Origin: Dactylosporangium sucinum
GTDB taxonomy: Bacteria > Actinomycetota > Actinomycetes > Mycobacteriales > Micromonosporaceae
Direction: 5' to 3'
Assembly: GCF_014647515.1 (NCBI RefSeq)
Contig: NZ_BMPI01000006.1
Coordinates: 161,371-225,370 of the forward strand
DNA: 64,000 nucleotides
The translations under genes were made by a program, and so were the position numbers. The notes beneath the pieces were generated by a model. The model did no database searches, had not been told where the DNA came from, and worked only from the letters and a program-made list of their open reading frames with translations. Below are positions 51,347 to 59,730 of the stretch, piece by piece (the first letter of the stretch is position 1; every line of letters starts with the position of its first letter).

Positions 51347-52387
51347 TCAGCCGATCGTCTCCACCAGGTTGCCGTCCCCGTCTCGCAGGTCCGAACGGGT
51401 GATCTCCACGACGAGAGACTCGGCGGCCGGCACCGCCCGCACGCCGGCCTCCGGCACCAGCACCGAGACCAGGCCGTCCAGCGCCTCGACGGTGAGGACG
51501 ACCGCCAGGGTGTCCGATTCCTCCGCGGTGCCGACGGAGAAACTGCCGGACGAGAACACGGCGGTGGCGTCGGGGCCGTTGACGACCAACTGCCGCCCGA
51601 ACGGCAGGCGGCCGAGCAGCGTCTGGGCCACCCGCTCGGCGATGTGCGCGCCGACGACCAGCCGGATCAGGTCTCCGTCGCGACGCCAGGAGAACTCGGC
51701 GACGGCCAGGCTGGCGGTGGCCGAGCCCTCGCGCCGGCGGCCCTCCTCGACCGCCTCGGCGATGACCGGATCGTCGGTGGCCGAGCCCCGGTCGAGGTCT
51801 GTGACCAGCAGCGGCAGCCGCTCGGCGAGCAGGTCGAGCAGGTCGCGGACGCTCCAGGCCTGGGTCGCCGCATACTCGTCGGGGGTGAGGCCGACGATCT
51901 GCAGGAACTGCACAATGCCGTGCGGGGTCTCGATCGTGCCGAGCTCCGGGTCCTCGGTGAACGCGATCGCCCGGATGAGGGTCTCCTGGTCGAGCGCGAT
52001 CGGCCCGTTGAGGTCCATGTGGTGGTTGACCTCGAACCAGTTGCCGGTCTCGAAGACGTACCGCGCGAGATTCTGCAGGAAGTTGGCGGCCCAGATCGGC
52101 GGGTCGTCGTCGGCCGCGTCGCGGCGCAGCCGGAACGTGAACTCGAAGCCCCACCCGGACTCCTCGGCGTTCGCCGACTCCTTCCCGTACAGCTCGGACA
52201 TGCCGTAGCTGACGATGTGCCAGTGCGGGACCGGGTCGAGCCGCGGGTAGTAGCTGATGCCGTCGAGCGGGTCGGGCCCGCCGAGCCGCCACTTGATCAG
52301 GGTGGCGAAGTGCTTCGGCTCGACGCCGGGATAGAGCCGCTCGAGCGCGGCGTCGATGGCGTCCCAGCCGGGTGCGTCGGAGGTCAC
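51347..52387 (-). CDS. Suppressor-of-fused (SUFU) domain protein
   Basis: 346 aa from GTG 52387. The SUFU pattern is clear: YPGVEPKHFATLIKWRLGGP, DPLDGISYY, HWHIVSYGMSELY, WGFEFTFRLRR, and ARYVFETGNWFEVNHHMDLN (the SUFU HM-D-N core). Bacterial SUFU proteins are linked to polymorphic toxin immunity in many species, but no toxin gene is seen here. The C-terminal ~120 residues are a separate beta-rich region. It follows the SGNH gene by 8 bp, so is in an operon with it. Confidence 0.9.
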   Translation of the reverse strand: MTSDAPGWDAIDAALERLYPGVEPKHFATLIKWRLGGPDPLDGISYYPRLDPVPHWHIVSYGMSELYGKESANAEESGWGFEFTFRLRRDAADDDPPIWAANFLQNLARYVFETGNWFEVNHHMDLNGPIALDQETLIRAIAFTEDPELGTIETPHGIVQFLQIVGLTPDEYAATQAWSVRDLLDLLAERLPLLVTDLDRGSATDDPVIAEAVEEGRRREGSATASLAVAEFSWRRDGDLIRLVVGAHIAERVAQTLLGRLPFGRQLVVNGPDATAVFSSGSFSVGTAEESDTLAVVLTVEALDGLVSVLVPEAGVRAVPAAESLVVEITRSDLRDGDGNLVETIG

Positions 52388-52395
52388 CCGGTGAT

Positions 52396-53151
52396 TTAAC
52401 CGCTCCCGGGGACCGGCCGCCACGTCGCGTACTTCGCGGCCCGGTCGTCGCCCGACGACCGCCCGCCGACCCGGCGGCGGACCCAGGGCAGCACGTGCTC
52501 GCGGTAGTAACGCGCCTCGGTGAGCAGCCGCCGCGCCGGCAACGGCCCGGGGTCGATGCGGTGGGCCGTGCGCGGGTGCCCCAAGGCGGTGAGCACCAGG
52601 CCGGCGACCCGCTGATGGCCGGCGGCGTTGAGGTGGAGGCGGTCGGCCGACCAGTACGGCGCGCGGCGGACCTCCTCGTCGCCGAAGCAGTTGACGAACA
52701 GCAGCCCGTGCTCGGTGGTCAGCTCGGCGACGGCCCGCGTGAGCGCGGCACCCCGCCGGTGGATCACCCGCCCGAACGGCAGCCGCGCCGATGGGTCGGC
52801 CCCGCTGAGCACCATCAGCCGCACCCCGGCGCCGGCGCAGCGCTCGATCGCCCGCTCGGTGAGCGCGACCAGCCTGGCCAGGTCGGTGCCGGGCCGCATC
52901 ATGTCGTTGCCGCCGCCGTTGAGCGAGATCAGCGTGGGCGCCGGGGACATCGCCAGCGCCGCGTCGAGCTGCTCGGTCACGATGGGCTCCAGCAGGCGGC
53001 CACGGATCGCGAGGTTGGCGTATTGCACGGTCTCGCCGGTCGCCTCGGCGAGCCCCGCCGCCACCAGGTCGGCCCAGCCGCGGGTCGTCCCGTCGGGCAG
53101 CTCGTCGCCGACTCCCTCGGTGAAGCTGTCACCGATCGCCACGTATCGCAT
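52396..53151 (-). CDS. SGNH/GDSL-family esterase
   Basis: 251 aa starting MRYVAIGDSFTEGVGDELPD, the SGNH block I with nucleophile Ser9. Block II Gly is in LAIRGRLLEPIV, block III in LISLNGGGNDMMRPG, and block V in DRLHLNAAGHQRVA (Asp and His). There is no signal peptide, so it is cytoplasmic. GTG and ATG starts further upstream are rejected because the motif sits at the usual place after ATG 53151. Confidence 0.92.
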   Translation of the reverse strand: MRYVAIGDSFTEGVGDELPDGTTRGWADLVAAGLAEATGETVQYANLAIRGRLLEPIVTEQLDAALAMSPAPTLISLNGGGNDMMRPGTDLARLVALTERAIERCAGAGVRLMVLSGADPSARLPFGRVIHRRGAALTRAVAELTTEHGLLFVNCFGDEEVRRAPYWSADRLHLNAAGHQRVAGLVLTALGHPRTAHRIDPGPLPARRLLTEARYYREHVLPWVRRRVGGRSSGDDRAAKYATWRPVPGSG

Positions 53152-53239
53152 ATCGGGTCCCAACTGTAGACCCCGGTTTCCTCGCCCTGCGGCGGCGGTT
53201 ACAGGAGGCGAAAGCCAGGCGCAGGCGGGCAACGCCCGC

Positions 53240-54427
53240 TCATGACGGCCGGCCCAGCGCGTCGACGGCGGCCAGGCCGTCGGACAGGGCCTCCAGGGCG
53301 TCCGGCCCACGGCCGGCCGCCGCCAGGAGGTCGGCCAGGGCGAGCACCGCGTCGGCCAGGTCGCGGCGCGGGCCCGCCGGCTTGAGCAGGGCGATCGCCG
53401 CGCGCAGGTGATCCTCGGCCGTCTCCGGGGCCAGGAGCGTCCACGCGCGGTGGACCGCCGCGGTCGGCGCCGAGACGTCGGCGAGCAGCTCGGTGGCCGT
53501 GGACGGGCTGCCCAGGGCGCGGTAGGTCACGGCCAGGTCCGCGATCAGGTCGGGGTCGGCGGGCAGGCCGGCGAGTGCCGCGGTGAAGTCGGCCAGCGCG
53601 CCGCCCGGGTCGCCCGCGGCGAGTCTCGACCGGCCGCGCAGGCGGCGGACCTCGGCGATCGGGGCGGACAGCCAGGCGGCCAGCGCCGCGGCGCGGGCGG
53701 CCGCCAGGGACGACGCCGCCTCGGCGGTCCGGCCGGCGGAGGCCAGCGTCCGGGCCACGGTCAGGTGCAGCTCGGCGGCGTGGGCCGGGTCGCCGGCGGG
53801 CGCCAGCTCCAGGGCCGCCGCGACCGCCGGCGCGGCGTCCTCGCCGAGGTCGTTCTGACAAAGAGCGAGCAGGGTGTGTACCGCCAGCAGCGCCGAGGGC
53901 GACGGAAGGGAGGCGCGGTGCAGCTCGTCGCGCAGCGCGCCCAGCAGGTAGGCCGCGTAGCCCGGGTCGCCCTGCCGGCGGGCGCACCACGCGCGCCCGG
54001 CCACGGCGGCGGCCCGGTGGTGTGGCGGCGCGTCGGCGAGGAGCCGGTGGGCGCGCTCGAAGTGGGCGGCGGCGGCGTCGACCGAGGACGCGAGGCGGCC
54101 GAGGACGACCGACGCTTCCGCCCGGCGCGCGTCCGGCTCGGTGGGCGAGGCGGCGATCCCGGAGTACCACTGGGGCGAATGGCTCATCGAGAGCAGCTCG
54201 ATGTCGAGCGCCAGGGCCTCGCCGGGGTGGCGGCCGGTGGACAGCTCGGCGACGTCGATCGACAGCCGGGCGGCGAAGTGGGCCAGGGCGTCGCTCGACG
54301 GGACGCGGTGGCCGTTCTCGACCGAGGAGACGTACGCGGCCGTGTATTTCGGCTCGGCCAGGTCGCGCTGGGTGAGGCCGCGGCTCGTGCGCAGGGCGAG
54401 GATGCGCGCGCCGATGCCGGTCGTCAT
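53240..54427 (-). CDS. XRE-type regulator with TPR-like C-terminus (paralogue 2)
   Basis: 395 aa starting MTTGIGARILALRTSRGLTQ at ATG 54427 (ATGA overlap with the upstream paralogue). XRE HTH at about 4-58, with LTQRDLAEPKYTAAYVSSVE and NGHRVPSS. The rest is helical, Ala-rich and TPR-like. It shares the LTQ-DLAEP-YT-AY pattern with its neighbour, a sign of tandem duplication. Such regulators sense peptides or signals through the TPR region. Target genes may include the divergent protease gene. Confidence 0.88.
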   Translation of the reverse strand: MTTGIGARILALRTSRGLTQRDLAEPKYTAAYVSSVENGHRVPSSDALAHFAARLSIDVAELSTGRHPGEALALDIELLSMSHSPQWYSGIAASPTEPDARRAEASVVLGRLASSVDAAAAHFERAHRLLADAPPHHRAAAVAGRAWCARRQGDPGYAAYLLGALRDELHRASLPSPSALLAVHTLLALCQNDLGEDAAPAVAAALELAPAGDPAHAAELHLTVARTLASAGRTAEAASSLAAARAAALAAWLSAPIAEVRRLRGRSRLAAGDPGGALADFTAALAGLPADPDLIADLAVTYRALGSPSTATELLADVSAPTAAVHRAWTLLAPETAEDHLRAAIALLKPAGPRRDLADAVLALADLLAAAGRGPDALEALSDGLAAVDALGRPS

Positions 54428-55713
54428 GCGAGTCTCGTGGCGGCCAGCAGGCCGCGCCGGAAGCTCTCGGCCGCGCCCGCGAGGTCGCCGGTGGCACGCT
54501 GCTGCTCGCCGAGCAGGCGGCTGGTGGTGACCAGCTCGGCGGCCAGGCCGGCCTCGGCGTAGCGGTCGGCCGCGCTGCGCAGCAGGCGCTCGGCGTCGGG
54601 GGCGCCCCGCGTCGCGGCGATGCGCCCGAGCAGGCGGTCGGCCTCGGCCATGCACTCGACGTGATGCGTCTGCCGGCAGATGTCGGCGGCGGCCCGGGCC
54701 AGCCGCTCGGCCTCGTCGAGGGCGCCCTCCAGGCGGCGTACCTCGGCCAGCTCCAGCGTCGCGCCCGCGTGGTCCTGCACCGCGCCGACGTCGGCGAGGA
54801 TCGTGCGGGCCCGCTCGAAGCGGTCGGCGGCCTCGGCGGCCCGGCCGACGCGGCGCAGCACGTATCCGCGGGCCCACTCGCAGATGCCGATCTCGCGGGT
54901 CAGGCCGAGCTCGGTGTAGACGGCCAGGGCCTCGCCGAGCAGCCGCTCGGTCTCGGCCAGATCGTGCTCCCGGCGCAGCTGGGCGACGGTGGCGATGAAC
55001 TGCGCCACCCACTCGCGGTTGGCGACCCGCGGCAGCAGCGGCAGGGCCTCCCGCTCCAGCCGGCGGGCCCGCTCGCGCCAGTCCTGCTCCAGGAAGGTGT
55101 ACACGAGCGCGCTGGTCAGCCGGACCTGCGCGTCGGGGTTCGGCTCGGCGGCCGCGCGCACGCCGCGCAGCTCGGCCTCCAGCAGCGCCACGGCGGCGCC
55201 GGTCTCGCCGTCGATCTGCAGGCAGTACGCCTGGCGGGCGATGATGGCGGCGCGCAGGGCCGGCTGGCCGGCCGGCAGGATCTCGAAGGCCCGTCGATAG
55301 GCGGCGGCGGCGGAGGCGACCCGGCCGCGATGCAGCTCGATCTCGCCGGCCAGATGGACGGCTCGGCAGCGCAGCTCCGGCAGCGCGTACCGCTCGGCCT
55401 CCCGCTCGGCCCGTGCGGCGAGCTCCTCGACCGCGCCGGTCTCGCCGCGGGACAGGCGCACCCGGGCCTCGGCGAGCATGCGGGCGAGCTCCGACGCGGC
55501 GCCGGGCGGCCGGCCGTGCCGTAGGTCGTCGGGGTCGACGCCGAGTCCGGCCGCGATGTGCGCGAGCGCCTCGTCGGTCGGCGCGCGGACCCCGGCCTCG
55601 ACGGCGGCCAGGTAGGCGCGGGTGTATCGCGGCTCGGCCAGGTCCTTCTGGGTCAGGCCGCGGTCGAGCCGCAGCCGCCGCACACGGGCGCCCAGCGTCT
55701 CGTCTTCGTTCAT
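54424..55713 (-). CDS. XRE-type regulator with TPR-like C-terminus (paralogue 1)
   Basis: 429 aa from ATG 55713. HTH at about 7-62 (RRLRLDRGLTQKDLAEPRYT, then RAYLAAVEAGVRAPTDE). About ten helix pairs typical of TPR follow, including AVHLAGEIELHRGRVASAAA and AVYTELGLTREIGICEWARG. Translationally coupled to paralogue 2. A palindromic promoter element lies 65 bp upstream at 55769-55795. Confidence 0.9.
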   Translation of the reverse strand: MNEDETLGARVRRLRLDRGLTQKDLAEPRYTRAYLAAVEAGVRAPTDEALAHIAAGLGVDPDDLRHGRPPGAASELARMLAEARVRLSRGETGAVEELAARAEREAERYALPELRCRAVHLAGEIELHRGRVASAAAAYRRAFEILPAGQPALRAAIIARQAYCLQIDGETGAAVALLEAELRGVRAAAEPNPDAQVRLTSALVYTFLEQDWRERARRLEREALPLLPRVANREWVAQFIATVAQLRREHDLAETERLLGEALAVYTELGLTREIGICEWARGYVLRRVGRAAEAADRFERARTILADVGAVQDHAGATLELAEVRRLEGALDEAERLARAAADICRQTHHVECMAEADRLLGRIAATRGAPDAERLLRSAADRYAEAGLAAELVTTSRLLGEQQRATGDLAGAAESFRRGLLAATRLA

Positions 55714-55893
55714 CGACTCACCTTGCCATGTTGACAGTCCCCGATGCGCGTCCTACCGTTCACGCAACAGCGATAGTAACTACAGTTATCTCGCTTGTTG
55801 CGCGCGCTCCGGCGCCGGGGTGCCGGGTTGAGCCTCCCCGCCCCGGTGCCGGTCTCCACGCCGGCACACCCCCAACCGAAGGAAGGATCCGCG
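55714..55893. promoter_or_regulatory. Divergent region with palindrome, XRE-TPR / protease
   Basis: TAACT-AC-AGTTA (55777-55788) is nested in an AGCGA...TCGCT frame (55769-55773, 55791-55795) in an AT-richer patch of an otherwise GC-rich region. It lies between the start of the XRE-TPR pair and the secreted protease, so is a candidate operator for both. Confidence 0.5.
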
Positions 55894-57216
55894 ATGCGCA
55901 AGACGTCCCTGGTCCTGTGCACGGTCGTGGCCACCGCCCTGGCCACGACCGCCGGCGCACTGGCCTACGCCAATGCGTCCGGCAACGCACCGGCCACCGA
56001 GGCAGCCCCACCGGGCGTCGCCCCGGCCGTGTTCAGCGCCATGCAACGCGACCTGCACCTCACCCCCGCCCAGGCGCGCACCCGCCTGGCCAACGAAGAC
56101 CGCGCGGCACGCACCCAGCAGGTGCTGCGCAAGACCCTCGGCGGCACGTACGGCGGCACCTGGCTCTCGCCGGATGCCGGTACCGTCACCGTCGCCATCA
56201 CCGACAAGGCCCAGGAACGGTACGTCCGCGCGCTCGGCGCGGTCCCGTTCGTGGTGGTCCGCAGCGAGGCGCAGCTCGACGCCGCCGTGACGACGCTCGA
56301 CCGGCACTCCGCCGCGGCGCCGGGCACGGTCAAGGGCTGGTACGCGGACCTGGCCACCAACTCCGTCGTCGTCCTGAGCTCGACCGGCGACGCGAGCGGC
56401 TTCCTCGCGGCCAGCGGGGTCGACCGGGCGGCCGTCCGGGTCGAGAAGACGAACGAGGATCCCCGTCCGTACATCGACGTCATCGGCGGCAACGCGTACT
56501 ACATCGGCAGCGGCACCCGCTGCTCGGTGGGCTTCTCGGTCAACGGCGGGTTCGTGACCGCCGGCCACTGCGGCACGACCGGCGCCCGCACGACCCAGCC
56601 GGGCGGCACGTTCCGCGGCTCCAGCTTCCCCGGCAACGACTACGCCTGGGTGCAGGTCGACGCCGGCAACACCCCGCGCGGCCTGGTCAACAACTACAGC
56701 GGCGGCAGCGTCGCGGTGGCCGGCTCGACCGAGGCCGCGGTCGGCGCGTCGGTGTGCCGCTCCGGCTCCACCACGGGCTGGCGGTGCGGCACGATCCAGC
56801 AGAAGAACGCGTCGGTGACGTACTCGCAGGGCACGGTCACCGGCCTCGTCCGCTCCAACGCCTGCGCCGAGCCGGGTGACTCCGGCGGCTCCTGGATGTC
56901 GGGCAGCCAGGCGCAGGGCGTCACGTCCGGCGGCTCGGGCAACTGCTCGACCGGCGGCACGATGTACTACCAGCCGGTCAACGAGATCCTGCAGGCCTAC
57001 GGCCTGACCCTGGTCACCTCCGGCGGCGGCACCCCGACGCCCACGGCGACCTCGACGTCGAACCCGCCGCAGGGCGGGACCTGGGCGCCGAACACGAACT
57101 ACGCGACCGGCGCGACCGTCACCTACGGCGGCACCACCTACCGCTGCCTGCAGGGACACACCTCGCAGGTCGGCTGGGAGCCGCCGAACGTCCCGGCGCT
57201 CTGGAGCGCCGTCTAG
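55894..57216 (+). CDS. Secreted S1 serine protease with propeptide and C-terminal CBM5/12
   Basis: 440 aa. Signal peptide (MRKTSLVLCTVVATALATTA, to about 29), an inhibitory propeptide (about 40-195; LTPAQARTRLANEDRAARTQ), and a chymotrypsin-fold mature domain from about 197. The triad is H225 (VTAGHCG), D249 (GNDYAW) and S330 (EPGDSGGSW). Disulfide cysteines match streptogrisins. A Thr/Pro linker leads to a chitin-binding CBM5/12 (about 397-440; WAPNTNYATGATVTYGGTTY). GGAAGGA precedes ATG 55894. This is an alpha-lytic/streptogrisin-like extracellular protease. Confidence 0.95.
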   Translation: MRKTSLVLCTVVATALATTAGALAYANASGNAPATEAAPPGVAPAVFSAMQRDLHLTPAQARTRLANEDRAARTQQVLRKTLGGTYGGTWLSPDAGTVTVAITDKAQERYVRALGAVPFVVVRSEAQLDAAVTTLDRHSAAAPGTVKGWYADLATNSVVVLSSTGDASGFLAASGVDRAAVRVEKTNEDPRPYIDVIGGNAYYIGSGTRCSVGFSVNGGFVTAGHCGTTGARTTQPGGTFRGSSFPGNDYAWVQVDAGNTPRGLVNNYSGGSVAVAGSTEAAVGASVCRSGSTTGWRCGTIQQKNASVTYSQGTVTGLVRSNACAEPGDSGGSWMSGSQAQGVTSGGSGNCSTGGTMYYQPVNEILQAYGLTLVTSGGGTPTPTATSTSNPPQGGTWAPNTNYATGATVTYGGTTYRCLQGHTSQVGWEPPNVPALWSAV

Positions 57217-57240
57217 ACCTGGTTCTGGGAGGGGTAAGGG

Positions 57241-57273
57241 AGCGGGTCCGGCATCAGGGGCGCCGGGCCCGCT
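57241..57273. terminator. Hairpin between convergent protease and dienelactone hydrolase genes
   Basis: AGCGGGTCCGGC (57241-57252) pairs with GCCGGGCCCGCT (57262-57273), with one G-U pair. It is placed right at the end of the hydrolase gene. Confidence 0.6.
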
Positions 57274-58041
57274 CTACCCGTGGTTGACCTCTTCCAGGAA
57301 GCCGACCAGCTCGCGCCAGCTCCGCCGGTCGGCGACCGCGCGGTAGGCGGGGGTGCCCGGCAGGGTGAAGCCGTGCGGGGCGCCGGAGTAGCTCGTCACC
57401 TGCCAGTCCAGCTCCGGGCGGGTGCGCAGCTCGTCCTGGAACGCGGCGACCGCCTCGTCCGGGACGACCGGGTCCGCCGCGCCGGTGGCGATCAGCAGTG
57501 ACCCGCTGATCGCCGCCACGTCGGCGGGCTCGTGCGTGAGCAGCCGGCCGTGGAACGACACCGCGCCGACCAGCGGCGCGCCGGTGCGGGCGAACTCCAG
57601 CGCCGCCGAGCCGCCGAAGCAGTAGCCGATGACCGAGATCCGGGCCGGGTCCACCGCCGGGTCCTTGGCGACCAGGTCATACGCGGCCCGCACCCGGGCC
57701 CGCATGAGCTCGAGGTCGCCGTAGTACTTCCCGGCCTCGGCCGCCGACTCCTCGTGCCCGTCGAAGCGGCGGCCGGCGCCGTAGATGTCGACCGCGAACC
57801 CGTAGTAGCCCAGCCGGGCGAGCATCTGGGCGCGCGCCTTCGGGTACTCCCGCAGCCCGGTCCAGTCGTGGATCACCAGCACGGCCGGCTTCGGCTCGAC
57901 GATCGCGGTGTCGTGCGCCGCATACCCTTCGAGGGCCTGCCCCTCGTGCTCGTAGGCCACGGCGCAGGCCTCGATCCGGGCGCCGGCCCCGGCCGGCACC
58001 GTCTCGACGAGTTGCTGATGGACGGCGGACAGCTCGGTCAT
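57274..58041 (-). CDS. Dienelactone hydrolase family protein
   Basis: 255 aa alpha/beta hydrolase. The nucleophile is a cysteine, C141 in VIGYCFGGSAAL, as in true dienelactone hydrolases; D190 (GAADPVVP) and H223 (GAPHGF) complete the triad. The N-terminal E/R-bearing region includes VLVIHDWTGLREYP. It is cytoplasmic. It follows argS by 10 bp and is probably co-transcribed with it, though functionally unrelated. Confidence 0.92.
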   Translation of the reverse strand: MTELSAVHQQLVETVPAGAGARIEACAVAYEHEGQALEGYAAHDTAIVEPKPAVLVIHDWTGLREYPKARAQMLARLGYYGFAVDIYGAGRRFDGHEESAAEAGKYYGDLELMRARVRAAYDLVAKDPAVDPARISVIGYCFGGSAALEFARTGAPLVGAVSFHGRLLTHEPADVAAISGSLLIATGAADPVVPDEAVAAFQDELRTRPELDWQVTSYSGAPHGFTLPGTPAYRAVADRRSWRELVGFLEEVNHG

Positions 58042-58051
58042 GAGCCTCAGG

Positions 58052-59689
58052 CTACATGCGCTCCGGGGCGCCGATCCCGAGCAGTCCGAGGCCGGTGCGG
58101 AGGGTTCTGGCGGTGAGGTCGCACAGGGTGAGCCGGCTTCCGTTGCCGAGCACCCGGCAGTTCTCGTAGAACGCGGTGAAGGCGGCCGACAGCCCGAAGA
58201 GGTGGCCGGCCAGGTGGTGGAACTCCAGCGTGTCGGCCGTCTTCCGGACCGCGGCCGGGAAGCGCAGCAGCTCGATCGCCAGCGCGCGCTCGTGCCGATC
58301 CTCGATGACCGGCGGCTGCGGCGCCTCGGCGCTGCTGCGGAGGATCGACCGGATGCGGGAATGCGCGTACTGCAGATAGACGGAAGTGTTGCCGCGCAGC
58401 GACAGCATCCGGTCGAAGTCGAGCACGTAGTCCTTGGCCCGGTCGTTGGACAGGTCCGCGTACTTCACCGCGCCGATGCCGACGGCGCTGCTGATCTCCG
58501 GGTCGGCGTTGTGGACGGCCGCCCGCTCGACCGCCTCGTCCAGCAGGTCGGCGAGCTTCGCCGTGCCGCCGTCGCGGCTGCGCAGGAGCTTGCCGTCGGG
58601 GGCGAGCACCGAGCCGAACGCGATGTGCTCCGCCCGCACCGGAGGCGCGAGCCAGCCGGCCTCCCGGGCGGTCGCGAAGACCAGTTCAAGGTGCAGGTGC
58701 TGGGGCTGGCCGATGAGATACAGGATCCGGGTGGCCTTGAGGTCCTCGATCCGGTGCCGGAGGGCGGCGAGGTCGGTGGCGGCGTAGCCGTAGCCGCCGT
58801 CGCTCTTGCGAACGATCAACGGCAACGGCCCGCCGTCGCGGTTGGTGAATCCCTTCGGGAACACGCAGGTGGCGCCGTCGCTGTCGCTGGTCGCGAGGTC
58901 GCGGACGATGCCGTCCAGCTCGGCGTTGTACGTGCTCTCCCCCGCGAAGTCCGCATCCTGCAGGCGCACGCCGAGCCGCTCGTACATGCTCAGGAAGTGC
59001 CGCCGGGACGTCGCCATGACGGCCCGCCACAGCCGCAGCGTGGCCTCGTCGCCGGCCTGGAGCAGCACGACCCGCTGCCGGCTGCGCTCGCGGAACCCGG
59101 GGTCGGCGTCGAACCGCCGCCGGGCCTGGACGTACAGCTCGCCCAGCTCGGCGATGCCGGCCCGGTCGTCGCCGGCCAGCTGCTCGACGAGCATCCCGAA
59201 CGGCGTGCCCCAGTCGCCGAGGTGGTTCTGCCGGATCACGCGATGCCCGAGGAACTCCAGCAGCCGCACCACGGCGTCGCCGATGATCGTTGACCGCAGA
59301 TGCCCGACGTGCATCTCCTTGGCCGCGTTCGGCCCCGAGTAGTCGACGACGACGGTCTCCGGATCGTCTACTGTGGACACACCGAGCCGCTCGTCGGCGC
59401 TCAGCCCGTGCAGCAGCCGGCCGAGGGCTTCGTCGGCGAGCGTGAGGTTGATGAATCCGGGCCCGGACACCTCGATCTCCCCGCACAGGTCGTCGAGGTC
59501 GGCGTGCTCCAGCACCTTGGCGGCCAGCCGGCGGGGATCGGTCCTCAGGTGGCGGGCCAGGCCGAGCGCGGCACCGGACTGATAGTCGGCGCGCTGGGAT
59601 CGCTGGACGGCAGGATCGACGGGCCCGTTGGCCACGGCCGCGAACGCACGCGCCAGTCTGGCGTGCAACAGCTGCTCGATGTCTGCCAT
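58052..59689 (-). CDS. argS: Arginyl-tRNA synthetase
   Basis: 545 aa class I synthetase. N-terminal Add-1 domain (about 1-100), HIGH-like HVGH at 127-130 (AAKEMHVGHLRSTIIGDAV in part), the GDWGTPFG motif, and a degenerate KMSKS-like loop (DGKLLRSRDGG). The C-terminal DALR anticodon domain begins near 435 (VYLQYAHSRIRSILR). A plain HIGH/KMSKS deviation is common for ArgS. Substrate tRNA-Arg(ACG) is encoded at 61442-61514. Confidence 0.96.
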   Translation of the reverse strand: MADIEQLLHARLARAFAAVANGPVDPAVQRSQRADYQSGAALGLARHLRTDPRRLAAKVLEHADLDDLCGEIEVSGPGFINLTLADEALGRLLHGLSADERLGVSTVDDPETVVVDYSGPNAAKEMHVGHLRSTIIGDAVVRLLEFLGHRVIRQNHLGDWGTPFGMLVEQLAGDDRAGIAELGELYVQARRRFDADPGFRERSRQRVVLLQAGDEATLRLWRAVMATSRRHFLSMYERLGVRLQDADFAGESTYNAELDGIVRDLATSDSDGATCVFPKGFTNRDGGPLPLIVRKSDGGYGYAATDLAALRHRIEDLKATRILYLIGQPQHLHLELVFATAREAGWLAPPVRAEHIAFGSVLAPDGKLLRSRDGGTAKLADLLDEAVERAAVHNADPEISSAVGIGAVKYADLSNDRAKDYVLDFDRMLSLRGNTSVYLQYAHSRIRSILRSSAEAPQPPVIEDRHERALAIELLRFPAAVRKTADTLEFHHLAGHLFGLSAAFTAFYENCRVLGNGSRLTLCDLTARTLRTGLGLLGIGAPERM

Positions 59690-59730
59690 ACGCCACGGTA
59701 CTGCTGGAGTCCCGCGGGCCGCATTGGCTT

